A stretch of 10,823 nt of DNA from Burkholderiales bacterium (GTDB lineage: Bacteria > Pseudomonadota > Gammaproteobacteria > Burkholderiales > Burkholderiaceae_C): NCBI GenBank assembly GCA_011391855.1, contig JAABPT010000481.1:1-10823 (forward strand). Reading direction: 5' to 3'. The notes beneath the pieces were generated by a model. The model ran no database searches. It was not told the origin of the DNA and worked only from the letters and a program-made list of their open reading frames with translations. Position 1 is the first letter of the stretch. Every line of letters begins with the position of its first letter. A program made the translations under genes and the position numbers. Of the stretch, positions 5,325-10,823 are shown piece after piece.

Positions 5325-6893
5325 ATGTTGCGATCCCGAGCGGCCGTGGCCGGTGTTTTGCTGTGCGCCGCGGCGGTGCTGGCGCCAGTGCGCGCGGCGC
5401 AGAACCTGCCGCCGGAAGTGCTGACTGCCCTGCAGCGCGTCCGCGTGCCGGCCAGTGCGTTGTCGGTCGTCGTTTACGACCTCGCCCGCGACCAGCCGGC
5501 GCTGCACTGGCGGCAGGATGAACCGCAGAACCCGGCCTCGCTGGCCAAGCTGCTGACCACCGCCGCGGCGCTGGACCGCCTGGGCCCGGCCTGGCGCTGG
5601 AGCACACCGGTGTGGCTGACCGGCCCGCTGCGCGACGGTGTGCTGGAGGGCTCGCTCGTCATCAAAGGCAGCGGCGACCCGACCCTGGTGCTGGAACGCG
5701 TGTGGCTGCTGCTGCGGCGCGTGCAGGCGCTGGGCGTGCGCGAAATCCGCGGCGACATCGTGCTCGACGGCAGCGCCTTCGCCTTGCCCGACACGCACCC
5801 GGGCGACTTCGACGGCGAACCGCTGCGGCCCCACAACGTGCAGCCGGCGGCGTTGCTGCTCAACTACCGCTCGGTGGTCTACACCTTCCTGCCCGACACT
5901 GCCGCCGGCGTGGCGCGTGTGGCTGCCGAACCGCCGCTGGCCGGCGCGGTGGCGGACCGCAGCGTACCGCTGGCCGACGGCCCCTGCGGCGACTGGCGCA
6001 GCGCGCTCAAGGCCGGCTTCGAACCCGGCCGAACCCGCTTTGCCGGCAGCTACGCCGCCGCCTGCGGCGAACTCGCCTGGCCGGTGGCCGACCCGCAGCC
6101 GGCCACCTACGACGCACGCCTGATTGCCGCGCTGTGGCGCGAACTGGGCGGCCAGTTGCAGGGCCGCGTGCGCGAAGGGCTGGCGCCGACGGACACGCCA
6201 CCGAACTTCGAGTGGCGCTCGCCGCCACTGGCCGAAGTGGTGCGCGACATCAACAAGTTCAGCAACAACGTGATGGCGCAGCAGCTGTTCATGACGCTGG
6301 CGCTGCAGGCGGCGCCCCAGCGGCCAGCCACGGCGGAGGCCGCCCGCGAACTGCTGATGGGCTGGGTGGCCGAGCGTGCCGGCGAGCCGCCCCGTGCCGC
6401 CGCCAGCGCCGCGCCTGCGGCGACGCGCAGTGCGTTGCGCCAGCCGCCTTCGTTCCGGCCGCAGGCGTCACAGCTGCCTGTCCGGCCGGCCGACGCCGCT
6501 GACGTCGAGACGCCGTTGTTGCCCGCCGAAGCGGCGGGCCCGCCCGTCATCGACAATGGCTCGGGACTGTCCCGCAGTACCCGAATCAGCGCCCGACAGC
6601 TGGCGCGGCTGCTGCTGCAGGTTTACGACCGCCCGGTGATGAGCGAGCTGATGTCGTCGCTGCCGATCTCGGGCCTGGACGGCACGCTGCGCCGCTCGCT
6701 CGCCACGCCTGGCCGGGCACACCTGAAGACCGGCTCGCTGCGCGACGTCAACGGCATTGCCGGCTACGTGCTTTCCGACAGCGGCCGCCGCTATGTGCTG
6801 GTGGCCATCGTCAACCACCCGCAAGCGGGTACGGTGCGGCCGGTGCTCGACGCGCTGGTGCAGTGGACGCTGAGCGACGCACCTTCGCGCTGA
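5325..6893 (+). CDS. dacB: D-alanyl-D-alanine carboxypeptidase/endopeptidase (PBP4 type)
   Basis: This periplasmic S13-family serine peptidase removes terminal D-Ala from peptidoglycan stem peptides and cleaves DD-crosslinks. The 522-residue protein has a Sec signal peptide (basic residues 3 and 5, hydrophobic core 6-20, likely cleavage after about Ala24). All three active-site motifs are present: SLAK at 72-75 with Ser72 the nucleophile, SNN at 313-315, and KTG at 468-470. The IDNGSGLSR segment is at 409-417. Between SNN and that segment lies an Ala/Pro/Arg-rich stretch, about 352-405, that looks longer than the short linker usual at this place. The ATG at 5325 gives the proper signal peptide; no Shine-Dalgarno is visible in the 33-bp gap to tsaB. 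A 37-bp gap leads to the SemiSWEET gene, so the two may be co-transcribed. Confidence 0.95.
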   Translation: MLRSRAAVAGVLLCAAAVLAPVRAAQNLPPEVLTALQRVRVPASALSVVVYDLARDQPALHWRQDEPQNPASLAKLLTTAAALDRLGPAWRWSTPVWLTGPLRDGVLEGSLVIKGSGDPTLVLERVWLLLRRVQALGVREIRGDIVLDGSAFALPDTHPGDFDGEPLRPHNVQPAALLLNYRSVVYTFLPDTAAGVARVAAEPPLAGAVADRSVPLADGPCGDWRSALKAGFEPGRTRFAGSYAAACGELAWPVADPQPATYDARLIAALWRELGGQLQGRVREGLAPTDTPPNFEWRSPPLAEVVRDINKFSNNVMAQQLFMTLALQAAPQRPATAEAARELLMGWVAERAGEPPRAAASAAPAATRSALRQPPSFRPQASQLPVRPADAADVETPLLPAEAAGPPVIDNGSGLSRSTRISARQLARLLLQVYDRPVMSELMSSLPISGLDGTLRRSLATPGRAHLKTGSLRDVNGIAGYVLSDSGRRYVLVAIVNHPQAGTVRPVLDALVQWTLSDAPSR

Positions 6894-6930
6894 TCCGCCA
6901 CACTGACCCGCCGCGCCGACCGCTCACGCC

Positions 6931-7206
6931 ATGAACCCGCAAGACGTTCTGGGCTACCTGGCCGCTGCGCTGACCACGGCGTCGTTCGTGCCGCAGGCGC
7001 TGCTGACGCTGCGCACGCGCGACGTGCGCGGCATCTCGCTGGCCATGTACGGCGCCTTCACGCTGGGCGTGGCGCTGTGGCTGGCCTACGGCCTGGCGCT
7101 GCGGCAGTGGCCGATCGTGGTGGCCAATGCGGTGACGCTGGCGCTTTCGGCCACCATCCTGGTGGTCAAGGTCGTGGAAGACCGCCGGCAGCGGCCGCCG
7201 GACTGA
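6931..7206 (+). CDS. SemiSWEET sugar transporter
   Basis: This small inner-membrane protein of the SWEET/MtN3-PQ-loop family has 91 residues. It forms a single three-helix bundle, and two copies assemble into a sugar uniporter. The helices are predicted at about 6-26, 38-57 and 62-82. The PQ motif is at Pro21-Gln22, followed by a basic loop TRTRDVRGIS, as in family members. Trp50, Tyr53 and Asn66 fall where pocket residues are found in characterised SemiSWEETs, as far as I can align by eye. The C-terminus is short, basic and cytoplasmic in prediction. Substrate is unknown; sucrose and glucose are the known family substrates. It follows dacB by 37 bp without an obvious Shine-Dalgarno. It converges on the next gene with only 4 bp between stop codons. 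Confidence 0.93.
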   Translation: MNPQDVLGYLAAALTTASFVPQALLTLRTRDVRGISLAMYGAFTLGVALWLAYGLALRQWPIVVANAVTLALSATILVVKVVEDRRQRPPD

Positions 7207-7210
7207 ACGG

Positions 7211-8176
7211 TCAGAACGGGTTGCGCGTCGCGCGGTCCACGGCCAGCGTGGCCAGTTGCGCCTGGCCGCCGCTGGACATGCGGACGTCGTCGGCCCAGAG
7301 GTACACGAAGGCACCGGCATCGGGCTCCAGCGTGTCGGTGCGGCACAGCGGCGGCTCCACGGCGCAGGCGCCCTGGGTGACATTCACGAACCCGTAGCTC
7401 AGTGGCGAAAGGGCGATGGCTCGGAACTGCAGGTCGGCCTGCACCAGCCCGACATAGCGCCCGTCCAGCAGCACGTTCACGCCGAGCTGTTCGTTGAAGG
7501 CCGTGGTGAGATCGGTGAGCAGCGCCGCGCGGTCGATGTCGGTGTGCAGCGCCTTCTGCTTCAAGGCAAAAGGCGTCACACCCACATTGGGCAGGTCGGA
7601 GATGATCACCTTGGCACCCAGTTCCACGAGCCGGTTGACGGCCTGGGCCAGCCGCTTGCCGCGGTCTCGCGCCTCGGCCAGCAGGGCGTCGCGCGACTCG
7701 GTCGGATAACGGCCGTAGAGCTCCACGATGTCGTTGGTGCCCGCCAGCACGGTGGCCAGGTCCTTTTCGCGAAAGCGTTCGACCTGAAGGTTGGCGCGCT
7801 CGACCTGGCGCGTCACGTCGTTGACCTTGGCGCCGGCCTCGGCATACATGAATGCCTTGGGATCAGGCAGGCCGTTCGGGTTGCACTCGGCAAAGACGAA
7901 GCCGTATTGCGCCGCCACCGACTGCACCCACAAGGGGCTCAGCCGGCAGTCGACGCTGCCGTCTTCGCCGACGCCATTGATGCTGTATTTGCGCCCGTTG
8001 CCCTGCGGCAACGCGGTCAGCGTACTGGTGTCGTCGCCGAAGGCGAAGACGCGCTCGGCGATGAAGGGTTCGTACTGGGTGGTGCCACCGCCGCAGGCGG
8101 CCAGCAAGGCCACGGCGGCCAGCAGGCCGGCCGCGGCACGCGGCCATTGCGAATGGGCCAGGCGGGAAAGAATCAT
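7211..8176 (-). CDS. GDSL/SGNH-fold lipoprotein with degenerate catalytic residues
   Basis: The predicted protein has 321 residues. A lipoprotein signal is clear: basic residues at 5 and 13, hydrophobic core 14-25 and lipobox LAAC with Cys28. The mature part follows SGNH-hydrolase layout. Block I is FGDDTS at 46-51, where the usual sequence is FGDS and the Ser is the nucleophile; here Asp49 stands at that position. Block II may be the Ala-Gly near Gly115. Block III is AGTND at 145-149, with Asn148 kept. In block V the usual Asp-x-x-His is Asp296-x-x-Arg299. So the oxyanion Gly and Asn survive, but Ser and His appear lost, which suggests a non-hydrolytic or altered function. Two conserved-looking cysteines (77 and 98) may form a disulfide. 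A GGAG Shine-Dalgarno 5 nt before the ATG sets the start. It follows tsaC by 60 bp. Confidence 0.85.
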   Translation of the reverse strand: MILSRLAHSQWPRAAAGLLAAVALLAACGGGTTQYEPFIAERVFAFGDDTSTLTALPQGNGRKYSINGVGEDGSVDCRLSPLWVQSVAAQYGFVFAECNPNGLPDPKAFMYAEAGAKVNDVTRQVERANLQVERFREKDLATVLAGTNDIVELYGRYPTESRDALLAEARDRGKRLAQAVNRLVELGAKVIISDLPNVGVTPFALKQKALHTDIDRAALLTDLTTAFNEQLGVNVLLDGRYVGLVQADLQFRAIALSPLSYGFVNVTQGACAVEPPLCRTDTLEPDAGAFVYLWADDVRMSSGGQAQLATLAVDRATRNPF

Positions 8177-8181
8177 CGGTG

Positions 8182-8185
8182 CTCC
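8182..8185 (-). promoter_or_regulatory. Shine-Dalgarno GGAG for the GDSL-fold lipoprotein
   Basis: GGAG on the minus strand lies 5 nt before the ATG at 8176 and supports that start. Confidence 0.65.
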
Positions 8186-8189
8186 GAAA

Positions 8190-8216
8190 GCGGGGTCGTG
8201 CGGGGTGCGGGGTGGG
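8190..8216 (+). repeat. GCGGGGT repeats forming a G-quadruplex-type motif in the lipoprotein leader
   Basis: GCGGGGT occurs three times (8190-8196, 8200-8206, 8207-8213). With the following GGG, the plus strand has four G-runs: 8192-8195, 8202-8205, 8209-8212 and 8214-8216. They are separated by 6, 3 and 1 nt, which meets the usual intramolecular quadruplex rule. The plus strand is the template for the lipoprotein gene starting at 8176. The rest of this 60-bp gap shows no convincing promoter or terminator. Confidence 0.6.
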
Positions 8217-8225
8217 CAGACTATT

Positions 8226-8245
8226 GTCAGGCGGCGTCAGGCGGC
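8226..8245. repeat. 10-bp direct tandem duplication across the tsaC stop codon
   Basis: The unit GTCAGGCGGC is present twice in a row. The second copy contains the tsaC stop (TGA at 8239-8237 on the minus strand) and the first copy repeats it immediately downstream in another frame. It looks like a recent small duplication. Confidence 0.7.
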
Positions 8246-9238
8246 GGCTGCGCGGCGGAGCCGGTCGCGCACACCTTCCCATTCTGGACCCGGCGGCGGC
8301 TGCTCCACCCAGATCGCCGCCACGCCGGCGGCGTCGAACTCGCGCAGCACCGCAAACAATTCGTGCGCCGCTGCCGCTGCGTCGGCCGGCATGGTCCGGT
8401 GCATCCAACGGGGCCCAGCCACAGCCGCAGACGCGAGGCGGGAATATACCCCGACCACCGGGCCGGGCCGGCCCGCCCCCCCTTCAGGCTCGGCGTGCAG
8501 ACGCGCGTGCAGCTGCATGCTTTCGAACAGGCGCACCGGGGCGGCTGGCGCGTAATGCGAGGCCAACGTGCCCGGGGCGCGCGGCGACGCGGCGTCGGGC
8601 GCCGCGAGCGGCGCCCCCAGCACGGACTCGAGCGCGGTGCGCGTGAGCCGGCCCGGGCGCAGCAGCGCCGGCTGTTCACGGCTGCAGTCGACGATGGCCG
8701 ATTCGATGCCCACGTCGCACGCGCCGCCGTCCAACACCGCCAGCGCGGCGCCGAATTCCTGCACCACGTGCCATGCCGTGGTGGCACTGACCCGCCCGTA
8801 GCGGTTGGCACTGGGTGCAGCCACGCCGGGCACACCCAGGCGTGCCGCCTCGCGCAGCAGCGCCAGTGCCAGCGGATGCGAAGGCTGGCGCAGGCCGATG
8901 CTGGCCTGGCCCCCGGCCGCCGCGCCGCCGCGGTCTGGCCGGCGCGGCAGGATCACCGTCAGCGGACCCGGCCAGAAGGCGGCCATCAGGCGCCGGGCGG
9001 CGTCGTTGATGGCGGCGGCGAAGTCCGGCACCGCCGCCGGGTCGGACACATGCACGATCAACGGGTGGTCGGCCGGCCGGCCCTTGGCGGCGAAGATGCG
9101 AGCCACGGCCCGGTCGTCGTCGGCGCGGGCGCCCAGGCCGTAGACCGTCTCGGTGGGGAAGGCCACCAACTCGCCGGCAGCCAGCAGGGCGGCCGCCTGG
9201 TGCACGGCCCGGGGGTCGCTGCCCGGCAGCAAGGGCAT
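8237..9238 (-). CDS. tsaC: L-threonylcarbamoyladenylate synthase (Sua5 type, YrdC domain plus C-terminal domain)
   Basis: This cytoplasmic enzyme makes threonylcarbamoyl-AMP from Thr, bicarbonate and ATP, the first step of tRNA t6A37 synthesis; TsaB, encoded in the same window, acts in the second. From the ATG at 9238 the protein has 333 residues. That is the long Sua5 form rather than the roughly 190-residue TsaC/YrdC form. The YrdC domain has PTETVYGLGA at 28-37, KGRP at 52-55, FWPGPLT at 88-94 and SAN at 143-145, the KxR...SxN signature of the family. After the linker motif PGTLASHYAP comes the shorter, Ala-rich Sua5 domain. A GTG directly before the ATG (9241) is an equally possible start; no strong Shine-Dalgarno decides between them. 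It lies 92 bp after purK on the same strand. Confidence 0.94.
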   Translation of the reverse strand: MPLLPGSDPRAVHQAAALLAAGELVAFPTETVYGLGARADDDRAVARIFAAKGRPADHPLIVHVSDPAAVPDFAAAINDAARRLMAAFWPGPLTVILPRRPDRGGAAAGGQASIGLRQPSHPLALALLREAARLGVPGVAAPSANRYGRVSATTAWHVVQEFGAALAVLDGGACDVGIESAIVDCSREQPALLRPGRLTRTALESVLGAPLAAPDAASPRAPGTLASHYAPAAPVRLFESMQLHARLHAEPEGGAGRPGPVVGVYSRLASAAVAGPRWMHRTMPADAAAAAHELFAVLREFDAAGVAAIWVEQPPPGPEWEGVRDRLRRAAAA

Positions 9239-9254
9239 CACGGAGTCCGGTGTT

Positions 9255-9284
9255 CAAGCCAAGGTGGCTGGGCCACTTTGCTTG
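9255..9284. repeat. Imperfect inverted repeat between purK and tsaC
   Basis: On the plus strand CAAG (9255-9258) and, after one bulged C, CAAGGTGGC (9260-9268) face GCCACTTTG (9272-9280) and CTTG (9281-9284) across a 3-nt TGG loop. This gives a 13-pair stem with one bulge and one G-T pair; read on the minus strand, the G-T becomes an A-C mismatch. It sits in the 91-bp purK-tsaC gap, next to a CCCCTGGGG palindrome (9286-9294). No T-run follows on either strand, so it is a hairpin of unknown role, perhaps affecting mRNA ends or stability, rather than a clear terminator. Confidence 0.6.
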
Positions 9285-9329
9285 ACCCCTGGGGGCGGGA
9301 ATGACGAAGCCATTTCCTGGGCGGGTTGC

Positions 9330-10595
9330 TCAGAACGCCGGCAGGCCGAGCAGCGCCGCCGCCTGTGTGGCCGTGGCGCGCGCGCTGGCCGCGTCGCCGG
9401 CAGTCACGGTGAGGTGCCCCATCTTGCGCCCGCGCCGGGCCTCGGCCTTGCCGTACAGGTGCAGATGCACGCCGGGCAAGGCCAGCACGGCGGCCCAGTC
9501 GGGTGTGCGCGGCGCCGACCCGGCGGCGAACCACAGGTCGCCCAGCAGGTTGAGCATCACGGCCGCGGAATGCAGGCGCGGCGCCACCAGGGGCAGGCCG
9601 GCCAGCGTGCGCAACTGCAGGTCGAACTGCGACAGGTCGCAGGCGTCGATGCTGTAGTGGCCCGAGTTGTGCGGCCGCGGCGCCATCTCGTTGGCCACCA
9701 GCGAGCCGTCCTGCAGCACGAAGAACTCCACGCACAGCACGCCCAGGTAGTCCAGGGCTTCGGCCAAGCGCGTGGCCAGCGCGACGGCCTGGCGGGCGGT
9801 GCCATCCTCGACGTCGGGCGCCGGCACCTGGGTCAGCGCCAGGATGCCGTCGCGGTGCAGGTTCTGCTGCACCGGCAGGTGCACCACGGCGCCGTCGCGA
9901 CCGCGCGCGACGATGACGCTGATCTCGCGGTGCAGCGGCAGGCGCTGCTCCAGCACGCAGGGCACGCTGCCCAGCGCCGCCCAGGCGGCGGGCAGGTCGT
10001 CGGCTCGTGTGACGGTGACCTGGCCCTTGCCGTCGTAGCCCAACCGCGATGTCTTCAGGATGCCAGGCAGCAGCGCCGCGGCCGCCGCCGCCGTGGCGTC
10101 GGCGGCCGACTCGATCACGGCATGCGGCGCGCAGGGCACGCCGGCCTGCACGAACCAGCGCTTCTCCAGCGCGCGGTGCTGGCAGACCTCGACGGCGGCT
10201 GCCGGCGGCGCCACCGGCAGCGCCGCGGCCAGCTGGCGCAGTACCGCGGCGGGCACGTTCTCGAACTCGGTGGTGACGGCGGCACAGACCTGCTGCAATT
10301 GCGCCAGCGCCGCAGCGTCGGTGTAGGCCGCGCGCAGATGCAGGTCGGCCGCGGCGCCGGCGGGGCTGGCGGCGTCGGGATCGAGCACGGCCACGCGATA
10401 GCCGTGGGCTTGCGCGGCGTGCACGAACATGCGCCCGAGCTGGCCGCCGCCCAGCACACCGAGCATGGCGCTGCCGGGCAGCAGAGGTGCGGGCGGGCTC
10501 GCGTGCGCAGCCGGCAGCGGTAAGGTCGGCAAGGTCGGCGAGCGCGGCGAGGGCGGCGGGGTCAGCGCGGAATTGGAGCTCACCGTGGCGCTCAC
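9330..10595 (-). CDS. purK: N5-carboxyaminoimidazole ribonucleotide synthase PurK
   Basis: PurK is an ATP-grasp ligase that joins bicarbonate to AIR, making N5-CAIR, which PurE then converts to CAIR in purine synthesis. The 421-residue product has the N-terminal Rossmann-like motif LGVLGGGQLGRM at 45-56 and an EFENV segment. The ATP-grasp glycine-rich loop reads GYDGKGQ, and the metal and product site NEMAPRPHNSGHYSIDA lies toward the C-terminal third. The first 43 residues are Pro/Ser/Leu-rich and extra for the family. The start is GTG at 10595, overlapping the purE stop as GTGA (10592-10595). An AGGA lies 6 nt upstream, which supports translation of the extension; ATG at residue 44 would remove it but would begin abruptly at the first strand. 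Transcribed with purE, then tsaC. Confidence 0.95.
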   Translation of the reverse strand: MSATVSSNSALTPPPSPRSPTLPTLPLPAAHASPPAPLLPGSAMLGVLGGGQLGRMFVHAAQAHGYRVAVLDPDAASPAGAAADLHLRAAYTDAAALAQLQQVCAAVTTEFENVPAAVLRQLAAALPVAPPAAAVEVCQHRALEKRWFVQAGVPCAPHAVIESAADATAAAAAALLPGILKTSRLGYDGKGQVTVTRADDLPAAWAALGSVPCVLEQRLPLHREISVIVARGRDGAVVHLPVQQNLHRDGILALTQVPAPDVEDGTARQAVALATRLAEALDYLGVLCVEFFVLQDGSLVANEMAPRPHNSGHYSIDACDLSQFDLQLRTLAGLPLVAPRLHSAAVMLNLLGDLWFAAGSAPRTPDWAAVLALPGVHLHLYGKAEARRGRKMGHLTVTAGDAASARATATQAAALLGLPAF

Positions 10596-10823
10596 CGCAG
10601 GTCCTGCGTCATCGCGCGTGCGGCGTCGGTCTGGCGCGCGCGGTAGTCGACGAGGCGCTGGCGCAGCGCGTCGTCGGCGCTGGCGAGCAGCGCCACCGCG
10701 AACAGTGCCGCATTGGCCGCGCCCGCCGCGCCGATGGCGAAGGTGGCGACGGGGATACCTTTGGGCATTTGCACGATCGAGTACAGCGAGTCCACGCCGT
10801 TCAGGTGTTTGCTGGGCACCGGT
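10592..10823 (-). CDS. purE: N5-carboxyaminoimidazole ribonucleotide mutase PurE (N-terminus outside window)
   Basis: The visible 77 codons are the C-terminal half of class I PurE, which isomerises N5-CAIR to CAIR. The segment GVDSLYSIVQMPKGIPVATFAIG followed by GAANAALFA is the conserved core of the enzyme that lines the active site of the octamer; the preceding PSKHLNG fits the same region. The frame stays open to the window edge, so the true start is beyond 10823. Its stop codon overlaps the purK GTG by four bases, giving translational coupling of the two consecutive pathway enzymes. The C-terminus is of ordinary length and no defect is visible. Confidence 0.95.
   Translation of the reverse strand, partial: PVPSKHLNGVDSLYSIVQMPKGIPVATFAIGAAGAANAALFAVALLASADDALRQRLVDYRARQTDAARAMTQDLR
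10602..10605 (-). promoter_or_regulatory. Shine-Dalgarno AGGA for purK
   Basis: AGGA on the minus strand, 6 nt before the GTG at 10595 and inside the last codons of purE. It favours the GTG over the internal ATG at purK residue 44. Confidence 0.5.

Noticed and set aside
4527..9238. A dedicated t6A gene cluster (tsaB, rimI, tsaC in one window)
   Set aside because: tsaB-rimI and tsaC are in separate transcription units about 3 kb apart, each in an ordinary neighbourhood for the group; nearness alone does not make a new system.
7256..9304. 682-codon plus-strand open frame opposite the GDSL-fold lipoprotein and tsaC
   Set aside because: It is antisense to two recognised genes and has the His/Gln/Arg/Gly-rich look of an antisense high-GC frame.
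9291..9325. Second possible G-quadruplex in the purK-tsaC spacer
   Set aside because: The G-runs are split into two pairs by a loop of 19 nt, outside the usual folding rule.

Overview
The window is dense, high-GC (about 70% by eye) proteobacterial chromosome. The gene content points to a betaproteobacterium of the order Burkholderiales, broadly the Rubrivivax/Leptothrix/Comamonadaceae neighbourhood. The evidence for this is a DUF6279-type lipoprotein beside glmU, a purE-purK-tsaC run, a tsaB-rimI-uracil-DNA glycosylase run opposite dacB, and strong G/C third-position bias. No tRNA, rRNA, insertion sequence, phage gene or CRISPR array is visible, so this looks like core chromosome rather than an island.

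Layout from left to right. (1) Positions 1-840, plus strand: the end of an unrecognised gene, then a DUF4136-like lipoprotein with a perfect Shine-Dalgarno. (2) Positions 849-1718, minus: a DUF6279-like lipoprotein. Its ATG shares two bases with the ATG of the divergent glmU gene (1717-3132, plus). (3) Positions 3173-5291, minus: tsaB, rimI and a family-4 uracil-DNA glycosylase, with overlapping ends. The glycosylase gene is frameshifted within an Ala/Pro linker made partly of 9-bp repeats. (4) Positions 5325-7206, plus: dacB (PBP4-type DD-peptidase) and a SemiSWEET sugar transporter. (5) Positions 7211-10823, minus: purE (cut by the window end), purK, tsaC/Sua5 and a secreted GDSL-fold lipoprotein that seems to lack its catalytic Ser and His.

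The jobs are mostly housekeeping. GlmU makes UDP-GlcNAc for peptidoglycan and LPS, and DacB trims and cuts peptidoglycan in the periplasm. TsaC and TsaB both serve the t6A37 modification of ANN-decoding tRNAs, and RimI acetylates protein N-termini. PurE and PurK carry out the carboxylation step of purine synthesis. The glycosylase removes uracil from DNA. Three predicted lipoproteins have no clear function.

I do not see a new multi-gene system. The points that deserve checking are the frameshifted glycosylase gene, the probable pseudo-esterase lipoprotein, the shared CATG start of glmU and its divergent neighbour, a G-quadruplex-type motif in a leader, a long imperfect hairpin between purK and tsaC, and Ala/Pro-rich additions in several conserved enzymes.
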